Assembly (NCBI GenBank): GCA_004295105.1
Contig: SHNC01000268.1
Span: 1-54,020 of the forward strand
Direction of reading: 5' to 3'
Length of the DNA: 54,020 nucleotides
DNA from: Betaproteobacteria bacterium
Lineage (GTDB): Bacteria; Pseudomonadota; Gammaproteobacteria; Burkholderiales; Rhodocyclaceae
A program made the translations under genes and the position numbers. This document shows, in pieces, positions 44,776-54,020 of this stretch (within the stretch, counting starts at the first letter, position 1; each line of letters begins with the position of its first letter). The notes beneath the pieces were generated by a model. It had not been told where the DNA came from. It made no database searches and saw nothing but the letters and a program-made list of their open reading frames with translations.

Positions 44776-46324
44776 CACGCTGACTGCGTGGGCGGGCATC
44801 GACCGCTCGCGGCGCCTGTCGTTGCGCTACTTCAATCTCTTCCGTCTGCTGCTGGCAGGCATCTTCGTCGTCGGCGGCCAGAGTTTCGGGCTGGGCGGCG
44901 AGCACGCGCTCGCCTACGACGTCGCCGCCTTCGGCTACCTCGCGGCCGTGCTGGCGCTGGGCTTCCCGGACGCGGTGCGACGCCTCGGCCTGGAACGGGT
45001 GATCCTGCTGCAGATCCTCGTCGATGTGCTGGCCCTTTCGGTGATCATGTGGGCCAGCGGCGGCTACCGCAGCGGCATGCCGGTGCTGATGATGGTGGTG
45101 CTGGCCGGCACCGGGCTGCTCGCCGAAGGCCGCATGGTGCTGTTTTTCGCCGCGCTGGCGACGCTGGCGGTGCTGATCGAGAACGCCTGGCGTTTTGCGT
45201 CGGGCGGGCAGCCGGGCGACTTCCTGCAGGTCGGGATCTTCTGCACCGGCTTTTTCGGCATCGCCGTCGTGTCGCGCCGGCTCGCGCTGCGTGCCCAGGC
45301 CAACGCCTCGCTCGCGGCCGAACGCGGCGCGGCGCTGGTGCGCCAGCAGGCGGTCAATGAGCGCATCATCCGCGACATGCACGATGGCGTGATCGTGGTG
45401 GGTGCCGATGGCAGGGCCCTGCAGGTCAACCCGCAGGCTGCAGCCTTGCTCGGCGTGTCGCGCATCGAGGGGCGCATGCTGTCCGAGATCGACCCGGTGT
45501 TCGATGAGGCGCTCGCGCACGACGGTCAGGAGCCGCGCGTGCTGCGGCTGGGGCCCGGTGGCCGGCTGATGCGCTGCCGCACGGTGCACAGCGAGGCCGA
45601 GGGGGCGGCGGGCGAGGTACTGATCTACCTCACCGATTTCGAGGACGTGGAACGCCAGATGCAACAGCTCAAGCTCGCCGCGCTCGGCCGGCTCACCGCG
45701 AGCATGGCGCACGAGATCCGCAATCCCCTGTCGGCCGTCACCCAGGCCGCCGAACTGCTGTGCGAGGAGAAGCGCGCCAACATGCAGGCGCGACTTGCCC
45801 GCATCATCAACGACAACGCCCACCGCATCGAGCGCATGATCCGCGATGTGCTCGCCCTCGGCCGGCGCGAGCACATCGTGCCCGAGGCCCTGCCGCTGGC
45901 GGCCTTCGCCGCCGAAGTGATCGATGCACGAGTGCTGACCGACGAGGTAGAGCGTGCGGTGTACGCGCTGGACATCGGCGGCGACATCACGCTGGGCGTC
46001 GATCGCGCCCATCTGCACCAGATCCTGGACAATCTGCTGGCGAATGCACGTCGCTATTGCAGCGGCCGGCCGGGTTCGGTGCGGCTGTATGCCGAGGCAC
46101 TGGCGGGCGGACGTGTCGCGCTGCATGTCGCGGACGACGGGCCGGGGCTCGACGAGGCCACGCGCGGGCACCTTTTCGAACCCTTCTTCACCACCCACGC
46201 GAAGGGCACCGGGCTGGGACTCTACATCGCCCGCGAGCTCGCCGAGGCCAACGACGCCACGCTGGAACTGGACGGCGAGGGTGCCGGTGCCGACTTCGTG
46301 CTCACCGGACGGAGCCGACCATGA
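44768..46324 (+). CDS. pilS: Sensor histidine kinase PilS
   Basis: The 518-residue kinase has about six N-terminal membrane helices (residues 25-175, without a large periplasmic domain), a PAS-like sensor (VIVVGADGRALQVNPQAAALLGV) and a HisKA/HATPase core. The H-box is MAHEIRNPLSAVTQAA, the N-box QILDNLLANARRY, then DDGPGLDE and GTGLGLYIARELAEA. PilS senses pilin in the membrane and controls PilR. The start is GTG 44768 inside the end of the previous gene. ATGA overlap with pilR. Confidence 0.9.
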   Translation: MTDTLTAWAGIDRSRRLSLRYFNLFRLLLAGIFVVGGQSFGLGGEHALAYDVAAFGYLAAVLALGFPDAVRRLGLERVILLQILVDVLALSVIMWASGGYRSGMPVLMMVVLAGTGLLAEGRMVLFFAALATLAVLIENAWRFASGGQPGDFLQVGIFCTGFFGIAVVSRRLALRAQANASLAAERGAALVRQQAVNERIIRDMHDGVIVVGADGRALQVNPQAAALLGVSRIEGRMLSEIDPVFDEALAHDGQEPRVLRLGPGGRLMRCRTVHSEAEGAAGEVLIYLTDFEDVERQMQQLKLAALGRLTASMAHEIRNPLSAVTQAAELLCEEKRANMQARLARIINDNAHRIERMIRDVLALGRREHIVPEALPLAAFAAEVIDARVLTDEVERAVYALDIGGDITLGVDRAHLHQILDNLLANARRYCSGRPGSVRLYAEALAGGRVALHVADDGPGLDEATRGHLFEPFFTTHAKGTGLGLYIARELAEANDATLELDGEGAGADFVLTGRSRP

Positions 46325-47691
46325 GCGTCATCGAGCGCCGCAACCGCCCCGACAGCATCGACGTCCTCGTCGTCGACGACGAGGAGGACATTCGCGAACT
46401 GCTCGAACTGTCGCTGCTCCGCATGGGGCTGGCCTGCGACACCGTGGGGACTGTCGCCGAGGCGCGTGAGCGGCTCGCGCAGCGGCGTTATCGCCTGTGC
46501 CTGACCGACATGCGCCTGCCCGACGGCGACGGGCTCGAGCTCGTCGACTTCATCCAGGGCCATCAGCCTGGCCTGCCGGTGGCGGTGATCACCGCCTACG
46601 GCAGCATCGAGACGGCAATCCGTGCGCTGAAGCGTGGCGCGTTCGACTTCGTCACCAAGCCCGTCGAACTCAAGGCGCTGCGCGAACTGGTGACCCACGC
46701 GCTGAAGCTCGAACCGAAGGTCGCGGCGCTACCGAGCGGCCGCAACCTGATCGGTCATTCACCCGCGTTCGAGCAATTGCGCGCGCAGATCGAAAAGCTC
46801 GCCCGCAACCAGGCGCCAGTCTTTATCCGCGGCGAATCCGGCACCGGCAAGGAGGTCATCGCGCGCCTGATCCATGGCCTGGGCGCGCGCGCCGCCGGCC
46901 CCTTCGTGCCGGTCAACTGCGGCGCCATCTCGCCCGAGCTGATGGAGAGCGAGTTCTTCGGTCATCGCAAGGGCAGCTTCACCGGCGCCAGCGCCGACAA
47001 GGAAGGCCTGTTCCAGGCGGCGCGCGGCGGCACGCTGTTCCTCGACGAGGTGGGCGAGCTGCCGCTGGGCATGCAGGTCAAGCTGCTGCGTGCCATCCAG
47101 GAGCGGGCGGTGCGCCCTGTCGGTGCGCATGCCGAGGAGCCGGTCGACGTACGCATCCTGTCCGCCTCGCATCAGGATCTGTCGCGCCTGGTCGCCGAGG
47201 GCAAGTTCCGCCAGGACCTGTACTTCCGCATCAACGTGATCACGCTGCGGGTGCCGCCACTGCGCGAGCGGATCGAGGACATCCCCGATCTGGCCGAGCA
47301 CATCCTCGCCAAGCTGGCCGAACGCGAAGGCGGCGCGCCGCGACGGCTGTCGCCCGGGGCGCTGACGGCGCTGCGGGCCCATGCCTTTCCCGGCAACGTG
47401 CGCGAACTCGAGAACCTGCTCGAGCGCGCCTGCGCGCTGTGCGAGGGCGAGGTCATCGACGCTGCCGACATCGACCTGCAGCCGGCGGATTGCCTCACGC
47501 CCCCGTCCATCGAGCGCGAAGTTTCCGCGGCCGACGGTGCCGACGACAGCGGCGACGTCAGCGACGATGAGCGCCGCCGCATCTTGCGGGCGCTGGACGA
47601 AACGCGCTGGAACCGCTCTGCGGCGGCGCGCAAGCTCGGCATGACGCTGAGGCAGTTGCGTTACCGGCTGCAGAAGTGGGGGCTGGAGTAG
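46321..47691 (+). CDS. pilR: Sigma54-dependent response regulator PilR
   Basis: The 456-residue activator has a receiver domain (phospho-Asp63 in [11 protein letters not shown]), an AAA+ domain with Walker A GESGTGKE and Walker [14 protein letters not shown], and a Fis-type helix-turn-helix at the C-terminus ([22 protein letters not shown]-like [17 protein letters not shown]). The sigma54-contact loop reads GSFTGA rather than GAFTGA, as in other PilR proteins. It turns on pilA and other pilin genes with RpoN. It overlaps pilS by four bases. Confidence 0.94.
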   Translation: MSVIERRNRPDSIDVLVVDDEEDIRELLELSLLRMGLACDTVGTVAEARERLAQRRYRLCLTDMRLPDGDGLELVDFIQGHQPGLPVAVITAYGSIETAIRALKRGAFDFVTKPVELKALRELVTHALKLEPKVAALPSGRNLIGHSPAFEQLRAQIEKLARNQAPVFIRGESGTGKEVIARLIHGLGARAAGPFVPVNCGAISPELMESEFFGHRKGSFTGASADKEGLFQAARGGTLFLDEVGELPLGMQVKLLRAIQERAVRPVGAHAEEPVDVRILSASHQDLSRLVAEGKFRQDLYFRINVITLRVPPLRERIEDIPDLAEHILAKLAEREGGAPRRLSPGALTALRAHAFPGNVRELENLLERACALCEGEVIDAADIDLQPADCLTPPSIEREVSAADGADDSGDVSDDERRRILRALDETRWNRSAAARKLGMTLRQLRYRLQKWGLE

Positions 47692-47746
47692 CGGGGCGGC
47701 GGACAGGGCAGGGATCTTCGAGCCGACGAACGGGCCGGCCTCCTCC

Positions 47747-49156
47747 TCAGACGACCACTTTCACCCGGCCGCCCGTTGCCCGCATCAGATGCTCGGCAAA
47801 GGCCTGGCGCGTGCTGTCCTCGCCATGCACCAGTCGCACCTCTTCGGGCAGATGGCGCATGCGCAGGATGAAGCGTGTCAGGTCGTCGCGATCGGCGTGG
47901 GCCGAATAGCCCGACAGCGTGTGGATACCCGCGCGGATGTCGATGCGTTCGCCGTCGAGCTCGACATGGCCGCCGCGCGGGCCGTAGGTCTGGATCGCGT
48001 TTCCTGGCGTGCCGCGCGCCTGGTAGCCGACGAAGACCACGTTGTGGCGCGCGTCGCCGAGCATCGCCTTCAGGTAATTCACCACCCGGCCGCCGGCGCA
48101 CATGCCGCTGGCGGCGATCACGATGGCGGGTTCGCCGCTTCGCGTCAGGCGGCGCACGTTGGCAAGATGCGTGTCGTGATCGCTGATCGCCACGAGCTGG
48201 TCGAAGCCGAGCGGCTTGCGCCCGGCGCGCACCCGCGCCAGCGCCTCGGCGTCCCAGTAGGGCTGCAGCTCGCGATACAGCTCGGTGAAGCGGCCGGCCA
48301 GCGGGGAGTCGAGGTAGATCGGCAGCTCCGCCCAACGCGCGGCGTTCCGGTTGGGCCGGATGCGCTGCCGGTGCAGGACGTCCTCGAACTCGTACAGCAG
48401 CTCCTGCGTGCGGCCGATGCTGAAGGCCGGAATGATCACCGTGCCACCATCGGCCAGGGCCTGCTCGATTACCTTTTGCAGCCGTTCCCGCCGGCTGCGA
48501 CGGTCCTCGTGCACCCGGTCGCCGTAGGTGGTCTCCAGCACCACCACATCGGCATGCCAGGGCGACTGCGGCGCCGGCAGCAGCGGCGCATGCGGCGCAC
48601 CGAGGTCGCCGGAGAAGAGCACCCGTCGTCCCTGCGGCCACACCGGGCCGGAGAAGTCGCATTCGACGTAGGCCGAGCCGAGGATGTGGCCGGCACGCTG
48701 CAGCCGGATGCGCAGCGTCGTGTTCGCACTTGCATAAACCGTGCGCCACTCGCGGTAGGGCAGCGGCCGCAGCCGCGCCTCGACCATCTTCAGGTAGCGC
48801 TCGACCAGCGCGCGGTCGCGCGTCACGCCCATTTCGAAGGCATCGGCCAGCACCGTCGGCAGCAGCTTCGCCGACGGTTCGCTGCACAGGATGGGCCCCT
48901 TGAACCCGGCGGCCAGCAACCACGGCAGACGGCCGCAATGGTCGACATGCACGTGCGTCAGCACCAGCGCGCCGACCTTGTCGACGGCAAAGGGAATCTC
49001 GAGCCGGTCTGCCGCCGAGCGCCCGTCGGGCGCGGTCTCCGCTCCCTGGAACAGGCCGCAGTCGATCAGGAGGCTGTCGTCGCCCTCGACGAACAACTGG
49101 TGGCAGGATCCGGTCACGCCATGGCGCGCGCCGTGATGCACGATGGTCGGGTTCAT
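47747..49156 (-). CDS. MBL/beta-CASP hydrolase, RNA-processing type
   Basis: The 469-residue protein has an MBL domain with the metal motif [13 protein letters not shown] (residues near 66-78), followed by the beta-CASP region ([34 protein letters not shown]) and a C-terminal RMMBL part with [10 protein letters not shown] and [13 protein letters not shown]. This is the layout of CPSF73/Ysh1-like and bacterial YSH1-type nucleases, so an RNA or DNA phosphodiesterase is likely. No signal peptide. It is convergent with pilR, which suggests no functional link. Confidence 0.88.
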   Translation of the reverse strand: MNPTIVHHGARHGVTGSCHQLFVEGDDSLLIDCGLFQGAETAPDGRSAADRLEIPFAVDKVGALVLTHVHVDHCGRLPWLLAAGFKGPILCSEPSAKLLPTVLADAFEMGVTRDRALVERYLKMVEARLRPLPYREWRTVYASANTTLRIRLQRAGHILGSAYVECDFSGPVWPQGRRVLFSGDLGAPHAPLLPAPQSPWHADVVVLETTYGDRVHEDRRSRRERLQKVIEQALADGGTVIIPAFSIGRTQELLYEFEDVLHRQRIRPNRNAARWAELPIYLDSPLAGRFTELYRELQPYWDAEALARVRAGRKPLGFDQLVAISDHDTHLANVRRLTRSGEPAIVIAASGMCAGGRVVNYLKAMLGDARHNVVFVGYQARGTPGNAIQTYGPRGGHVELDGERIDIRAGIHTLSGYSAHADRDDLTRFILRMRHLPEEVRLVHGEDSTRQAFAEHLMRATGGRVKVVV

Positions 49157-49502
49157 GAGGGCGGCATTCTATATGTCATGAGCCGGGATTCAAAATGAAT
49201 GAACATGATGGCCGCTGCCGGCAGGATGGGCCACCGCTTCGGCGGCGCGCCCGGGGGCTCTGCAGGCGTTTCGCATGAGGATGGACGAACGTCCGTGGCT
49301 GCGAAGTCCAGTGTCGCCGGGCATGGGGCGTCGAGCGTCGGGTGGCTCGCGGCCCGGTCGGTGCGCTCGAATGAGCCAGCCGGGATCGATGCTCAGCAGC
49401 GTTCGTGCATTTGTTCCTGTCGTAACAGGCCGTGATCTTCGTAGCATTCGATCAATTGTCTGGGCGTATCATAGCGCCCGTTTGCAATCTCGGGGCTTGG
49501 CC
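49157..49502 (+). other. Intergenic region before the EPS locus
   Basis: This 346-bp stretch has no convincing gene. It holds a short CCTGT-CGTA-ACAGG hairpin (about 49417-49430) and, at 49462-49479, TATCAT placed inside a GGGCG/CGCCC inverted repeat, which may be the -10 of the EPS promoter. No clear -35 box is seen. Confidence 0.5.
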
Positions 49503-50129
49503 ATGAACGACACTTTTTCGATGATCCGGGGGAAATTCGGCAGGCTTTCTGCGCTGCTCGCGGCCGCAGGGCTGATGTCCGCCTGTGCGACACCCTATCC
49601 GCCGGCGCCGACGCTTGCCGCCGACCCGGACTGGAACTGGGTGATCGGGCCGGGGGACTCCGTCAATATCCAGGTCTGGCGCAATCCCGAACTGTCCTCG
49701 AGCGCGACGGTGCGCCCGGACGGCAAGATCACCGTGCCGCTGGTCGAAGACCTGCCCGCCATGGGCAAGGACGGCACCACGCTGGCGCGGGATATGGAAA
49801 AGGTGCTCGGCAAGTACGTGCGCGATCCGATCGTCACCGTGATGGCCAACGGTATCGGCCCCTACAGCGACCAGATCCGCATCGTCGGCGAGGCGGCGAA
49901 TCCGCAGGCGATCGCCTACAAGCAGAAGATGACGCTGCTCGACGTGATGATCGCGGTCGGTGGCATCACCGAGTTCGCCGACGGCAATGGCGCTTCCATC
50001 CTGCGCACCGCTGAGGGCAACAAACAGTACAGTGTGCGCATCCGTGATCTCATCAAGCGCGGCGACGTGTCGGCCAACGTCGAGATGCGCCCGGGCGACG
50101 TGCTGATCATCCCGCAGAGCTGGTTCTGA
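49503..50129 (+). CDS. XrtA/PEP-CTERM-system polysaccharide export lipoprotein
   Basis: The 208-residue Wza-like outer-membrane exporter begins with a signal peptide and lipobox (MSAC, Cys about residue 28). The poly-export domain (WVIGPGDSVNIQVWRNPELS, VRPDGKITVPLVEDL) is followed by an SLBB domain (IRIVGEAANPQAIAY...MTLLDVMIAVGG). The short size without extra SLBB domains is that of the exosortase-associated family. It starts at ATG 49503 and heads the EPS gene set, exporting a polysaccharide with the downstream proteins. Confidence 0.9.
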   Translation: MNDTFSMIRGKFGRLSALLAAAGLMSACATPYPPAPTLAADPDWNWVIGPGDSVNIQVWRNPELSSSATVRPDGKITVPLVEDLPAMGKDGTTLARDMEKVLGKYVRDPIVTVMANGIGPYSDQIRIVGEAANPQAIAYKQKMTLLDVMIAVGGITEFADGNGASILRTAEGNKQYSVRIRDLIKRGDVSANVEMRPGDVLIIPQSWF

Positions 50130-50207
50130 TCTCCCTTTCTCTCTCCACCTTCCGCAATCCGCCGGGCCGTGCGCCTGGCGACCTGTGGGCCTGAGCGGTA
50201 CTGATTC

Positions 50208-51758
50208 ATGGAAGAACTCGTAACACAGTTGGTCGGCTACCTGCGGGGCATGTGGCGCTTTCGCTGGTGGGGACTGGCGCTGTCCTGGCTGGTCGGCATC
50301 GTCGGCTGCGTGATGGTCTATCTGATGCCCGACAAGTACGAATCGAGCGCGCGGATCTTCGTCGACACGCAGTCGGTATTGCGGCCATTGATGTCGGGTC
50401 TCGCGGTTCAGCCCAACATCGACCAGCAGGTCGCCATCCTGAGCCGTACGTTGATCAGCCGCCCGAACGTCGAAAAGCTGATCACGATGGCCGACCTCGA
50501 CCTCGGCGTGCGCTCGCCGAAGGAGCGCGAGGCACTGATCGACTCCCTCAGCGGCAGCCTGCAGATCCGGCCTGCCGATCGCGGCAGCAACAACCTTTTC
50601 CTGCTCGCCTATTCGGACACCCAGCCCGCGCGTGCGCAGCGTGTCGTGCAGTCGCTGGTGTCGCTGTTCGTCGAATCGGGTCTGGGCAGCAAGCGCCAGG
50701 ACAGCGATGCGGCACGCCGCTTCATCGAGGAGCAGATCAAGAGCTATGAGCAGAAGCTGATGGAGGCCGAGAACCGGCTGAAGGAGTTCCGGCTCAAGAA
50801 CATGGCTCTGATGGGTAGCAGCACCGGAGATTTCGTCGGCCAGATCGGCAAGATGCAGGAGCAGCTCGAACAGGCGCGACTCGAGTTGCGCGAGGCGGAG
50901 AATTCGCGCGACGCGATGAAGCAGCAACTGCTGGGCGAGCCTTCGTCGCAGGAATTCGCTCCGCCTGCCGCGGTGATGGCCACGCCGGAAATCGATGCGC
51001 GCATCGATGCGCTCAAGCGCAATCTCGACGACATGATGCAGCGCTATACCGACCAGCATCCTGATGTCATCGGTGCGCGGCGTGTCATCGAGCAGCTCGA
51101 GAAGCAGAAGGGCGAGCAGATCGCGCAGATGCAGCAGGCGGCGACCAATTCGCCAATGGGCGTGATGGGGGTCAATCCGGCCTTCCAGCAGCTCAAGCTG
51201 GCGCTGGCCGAGGCGGATGCCCGCGTCGCCTCGATGCGGGCCCGTGTCGGCGAGTTCGAGAAGCGCATCCAGCAACTCGGCGCATCGGCCAAGATGGTGC
51301 CTGAACTCGAAGCCGAGATGGCGCAGCTCAATCGCGACTATGCGGTCAACAAGAGCAACTACGATCAATTGGTAGCGCGTCGCGAGTCGGCCAGCATCGG
51401 TGTGGAGATGAGCGACCAGGCCGGCATTGCCGAGTTCCGCCTGATCGATCCGCCCACACTGCCCAACAAGCCCTCCGCCCCCAACCGCCTGCTGCTGCTG
51501 CCGCTGGTCGGTCTCGCCGCGCTGGCGGCCGGTGCGGCGCTGACCTTCCTGATCAGCCAGTTGCGTCCGGCCTTCAGCGATGGCCGTGCATTGCGCGAAG
51601 CGACCGGATTGCCCGTCCTCGGCACCGTATCCATGTTGTCTACGCCGGAACGCATCCGAACCCGTCGCCGCGGTCTGCTCGCCTTCTCGGGAGGGCTTGC
51701 TTCCTTCGTCGGCGCGATTGCCGTCGCGACGGCCGCATTGATGGTGATCCAGCGTTGA
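50208..51758 (+). CDS. XrtA-system polysaccharide chain-length determinant
   Basis: The 516-residue inner-membrane Wzz/GNVR-type protein has an N-terminal helix (WGLALSWLVGIVGCVMVYLM), a long periplasmic coiled-coil part (residues about 165-400) and a C-terminal membrane helix (LLLLPLVGLAALAAGAALTFLI) with further hydrophobic segments. PDKYESSARIFVDTQSVLRPLM is the signature near residue 42-63, spread over two blocks. It sets EPS chain length with the downstream kinase and belongs to the group linked to exosortase A (GumC-like). Confidence 0.9.
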   Translation: MEELVTQLVGYLRGMWRFRWWGLALSWLVGIVGCVMVYLMPDKYESSARIFVDTQSVLRPLMSGLAVQPNIDQQVAILSRTLISRPNVEKLITMADLDLGVRSPKEREALIDSLSGSLQIRPADRGSNNLFLLAYSDTQPARAQRVVQSLVSLFVESGLGSKRQDSDAARRFIEEQIKSYEQKLMEAENRLKEFRLKNMALMGSSTGDFVGQIGKMQEQLEQARLELREAENSRDAMKQQLLGEPSSQEFAPPAAVMATPEIDARIDALKRNLDDMMQRYTDQHPDVIGARRVIEQLEKQKGEQIAQMQQAATNSPMGVMGVNPAFQQLKLALAEADARVASMRARVGEFEKRIQQLGASAKMVPELEAEMAQLNRDYAVNKSNYDQLVARRESASIGVEMSDQAGIAEFRLIDPPTLPNKPSAPNRLLLLPLVGLAALAAGAALTFLISQLRPAFSDGRALREATGLPVLGTVSMLSTPERIRTRRRGLLAFSGGLASFVGAIAVATAALMVIQR

Positions 51759-51771
51759 ACGGAATATTGCG

Positions 51772-52722
51772 ATGAGCCTGATCGAGAAAGCAGCACAACG
51801 TCTGGAAAAACTGAAGCAGGCAGCGGGGGATGACGTCGACGCGTTCGAGCCGGCCGTCGCCACGGTGTCCGACCGGCCGCAGCCGGCCGTCGAGCCCGTG
51901 CCCGCGGTCCAATCCTCTGCCGTACCGCGTCCGGCGCCGATGCGGACCAACCCCGTCGTGTCGCGCAGCGTCACCATCGACCTCGAGCGTCTGCACCACA
52001 TCGGCATGGTCACGCCGGAGCACTCGCGCAGCGCGCTGGCGGAGGAGTTTCGCGTCATCAAGCGACCATTGCTGCACAACGCCACCGCCACGGGCCCGGC
52101 CGCCGTCGACAGCGGCAACCTGATCATGGTGACGAGTGCCCTGCCGGGCGAGGGCAAGTCCTTCACCGCGGTCAACCTCGCGATCAGCATGGCGATGGAG
52201 CTGGACCACACGGGGCTGCTGGTCGACGCCGACGTGTCCCGCCCTTCGATACTCCGTCACCTCGGCCTGGCGCCCGAGCGCGGCCTGATGGACGTCCTCT
52301 CGGGTGAGGTCGACGACCTCGGTGAGGTGCTGCTGCGCACCAACATCGAGAAGCTCTCCATCCTGCCCGCCGGCATGCCGCATCCGCGTGCGACAGAACT
52401 GCTCGCATCCGACGGCATGAACCAGTTGCTCGAGCAGATCGCCAATCGCTACCCGGACCGTATCGTCGTGTTCGACTCGCCCCCTCTGCTGGTGACCACC
52501 GAGGCGCGCGTGCTGGCCACCCACATGGGGCAGATCGTGATGGTGGTGGAGGCCGAGCGCACCACGCAGGGGTCTGTCCGGCAGGCGCTGGCGACGATCG
52601 AATCCTGCCCGGTGAAGCTGATGGTGCTCAACAAGTCGCGCCGCTCGGGCCCGGGGTCCTACTACGGTTATGGTTATGGCTATGGATATGGCGCGGAAGG
52701 CGGCCCGCAGCAGGCGGCGTGA
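51772..52722 (+). CDS. XrtA-associated tyrosine autokinase
   Basis: The 316-residue BY-kinase acts in the cytoplasm with the chain-length protein. It has Walker A SALPGEGKSFTAVNLA, Walker A' LLVDADVSRPS and Walker B IVVFDSPPLL. The C-terminus ends with a Tyr cluster (SYYGYGYGYGYG), the target of autophosphorylation in this family. The DNA of that cluster is a short TATGG tandem repeat and overlaps the start of the next gene. ATG 51772 is 13 bp after the chain-length gene. Confidence 0.92.
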   Translation: MSLIEKAAQRLEKLKQAAGDDVDAFEPAVATVSDRPQPAVEPVPAVQSSAVPRPAPMRTNPVVSRSVTIDLERLHHIGMVTPEHSRSALAEEFRVIKRPLLHNATATGPAAVDSGNLIMVTSALPGEGKSFTAVNLAISMAMELDHTGLLVDADVSRPSILRHLGLAPERGLMDVLSGEVDDLGEVLLRTNIEKLSILPAGMPHPRATELLASDGMNQLLEQIANRYPDRIVVFDSPPLLVTTEARVLATHMGQIVMVVEAERTTQGSVRQALATIESCPVKLMVLNKSRRSGPGSYYGYGYGYGYGAEGGPQQAA

Positions 52723-54020
52723 CGCCAGGCGGCGGCCGCCGCCATCGCTGCTCGCGCTGGCAACGCTGCTGGCCGCGGGCGGTGCGTTCGCGCAAACCTC
52801 GGTCGTCACGCCTTCCCTGAATGCAACGCTGACGTGGACGGACAACGCCAGCACGTCCGGGATCGGCGGTTTCGGGGGACTTGGGGGCAGCGATCGCGGT
52901 GGTGACGACTGGATCCTGGAAGTGTCGCCTGCGGTTTCGATCTATCGCGACAGCGGACGGCTCAGCGGATCGCTCAATGCGAACTTTCGCAACGTGATGT
53001 ATGCGAGCAGCGCAGACAGGAACACTTCCTATCTCGCGCTCAGCGGCAGCGGTCAGTTCGAGGCGATCGAGAACATGCTGTTCATCGACGCGGATGCCTC
53101 GATCAGCCGCAGCAACCTGTCCACGTTTTCGACCCGTGGGCCCGGTGACGACCTCGACGTGAACTCCGACAATGAGACGCGCGTGTTCTCGCTGTCGCCG
53201 CGCTTCATGTTTCGCATTGGCGACAACACCCGCGGTTCGCTGCAATACCGTTACCGCTGGTCGGACTCGGGTGGCTCGCAACTTGCCGATCAGAGCGCCG
53301 GAAATTGGTCGGCGCAGATCTCCAATACCCAGATCACGGGCATCTTCGGCCTGGGGGTCGACTACAGCCGCACCGAGAGCGACAACAGCGGCGGATCGGG
53401 CCTGGCGGGGGGCAGTGGAACCGGCTCGTCGCTGCGTGGCGGCAATACTCAACAGAGTGCGCGCGCCACGCTGTACGCGAAGGTCACACCCGAACTCCGG
53501 CTGCGCGGCATCGTCGGCCGCGAGTCGAATGATTACAGCGGCCGGGGCGACCAGAGCAGTACCGTCACCGGCGGAGGCTTTGACTGGAACCCGACCGACC
53601 GAACCACGATTTCCGGTACTGTCGAACGCCGCATCTTCGGCCGCGGCTACGATCTCAGCTTCCAGCACCGCCTTTCACGCACGGCCCTGTTCGCAACCTT
53701 CTCGCGCGACATCCAGTCCTCGCTCGATCTGATCGCCGGCGGGGGACTGCTCGATCCCCTGTTCCAGCCCTTGTTCCAGGATCCCTTGCTGGCCGCGCTG
53801 TACCCTGATCCGGTGGTTCGGCGCGACGCGGTGCTGCTGATCCTGCGGCGCCTGCGGGGCGACGTGCTGACCAACGCCTATTTCGTGACGCGCAGCCTCT
53901 CCGGCGGGGTCACCTACAGCCTGCCGCGCGGCGTGCTGTCGCTGACGCTCAGCCAATCGGAGAACTCGCGCCTCGGTTCGGCGGAAGGGCTGAGCGCGGT
54001 CGACGACTTCCGCAACTTCA
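52688..54020 (+). CDS. PEP-CTERM-system outer-membrane protein (TIGR03016-like), 3' partial
   Basis: This frame runs to the window end without a stop, over 440 residues. After an Arg-rich start (MARKAARSRRRD) comes a hydrophobic signal peptide ending GAFAQ, then beta-strand-rich sequence with alternating aromatic and polar residues (GSLQYRYRWSDSGGSQ, AQISNTQITGIFGLGVDYSR). This is typical of the outer-membrane barrel-type protein of the XrtA EPS locus. The start is unclear: four in-frame ATGs (52670, 52676, 52682, 52688) lie in the Tyr-tail repeat of the upstream kinase gene. No good ribosome site is seen. Confidence 0.8.
   Translation, partial: MARKAARSRRRDARRRPPPSLLALATLLAAGGAFAQTSVVTPSLNATLTWTDNASTSGIGGFGGLGGSDRGGDDWILEVSPAVSIYRDSGRLSGSLNANFRNVMYASSADRNTSYLALSGSGQFEAIENMLFIDADASISRSNLSTFSTRGPGDDLDVNSDNETRVFSLSPRFMFRIGDNTRGSLQYRYRWSDSGGSQLADQSAGNWSAQISNTQITGIFGLGVDYSRTESDNSGGSGLAGGSGTGSSLRGGNTQQSARATLYAKVTPELRLRGIVGRESNDYSGRGDQSSTVTGGGFDWNPTDRTTISGTVERRIFGRGYDLSFQHRLSRTALFATFSRDIQSSLDLIAGGGLLDPLFQPLFQDPLLAALYPDPVVRRDAVLLILRRLRGDVLTNAYFVTRSLSGGVTYSLPRGVLSLTLSQSENSRLGSAEGLSAVDDFRNF

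Noticed and set aside
49452-52211. A 919-codon minus-strand open frame opposite the EPS genes
   Set aside because: Composition is typical of antisense shadows, and the plus strand carries clear export, chain-length and kinase motifs.

Overview
The window (54,020 bp, very GC-rich) looks like the chromosome of a betaproteobacterium of the order Rhodocyclales (Azoarcus/Thauera/Zoogloea-like). This is inferred from protein style, the complete S10-spc-alpha ribosomal cluster after tuf, PilS/PilR with a PP0621-type protein, and an XrtA (PEP-CTERM) exopolysaccharide locus. No tRNA, rRNA, CRISPR array, insertion sequence or prophage was seen.

Region 1 (1-14,106): the end of tuf, then rpsJ and the ribosomal super-operon through rplQ, including secY, infA, rpmJ and rpoA. 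It appears to be divided by internal promoters before rplC, rplN and rpsM. The first two sit on terminator-like hairpins. The cluster ends at a clear intrinsic terminator at 14,077-14,106.

Region 2 (14,149-19,910): housekeeping genes galE, uvrA (minus strand), a YajR-like MFS transporter and ssb.

Region 3 (20,056-23,954): a two-component system whose kinase has a PhnD-like periplasmic sensor (TtrS-like) and whose regulator is FixJ/TtrR-like. It is followed by a diheme cytochrome c of the TsdA type (thiosulfate dehydrogenase/tetrathionate reductase). The 372-bp gap before tsdA holds a perfect 10-bp inverted repeat and an FNR/ANR-like box. This looks like a self-contained tetrathionate/thiosulfate sensing and redox module and is the most interesting functional unit here.

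Region 4 (24,102-32,345): an MBL-fold hydrolase, a SEL1-repeat protein, tcdA, a short CbiX/SirB-like chelatase, an RND efflux operon (adaptor, pump, DUF2892 protein) starting from a promoter-operator palindrome that abuts the start codon, and a small PilZ-like protein.

Region 5 (32,397-44,476): a TTC38-like TPR protein divergent from an AraC regulator, dsbB, a LysR regulator divergent from azoR with a pirin downstream, two REP-type palindromes (one supplying the ybiB stop codon), ybiB, two tandem beta-hydroxyacid dehydrogenases with a tiny lipoprotein, a FucA-like class II aldolase with mtnA (suggesting methylthioadenosine/5'-deoxyadenosine salvage by the DHAP shunt), and a YbdL/MtnE-like methionine aminotransferase.

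Region 6 (44,527-54,020): a PP0621-like protein, pilS and pilR (type IV pilus control), an MBL/beta-CASP RNA-processing-type hydrolase, and the start of the XrtA-associated exopolysaccharide locus: export lipoprotein, chain-length determinant, tyrosine autokinase and an outer-membrane protein cut by the window end.
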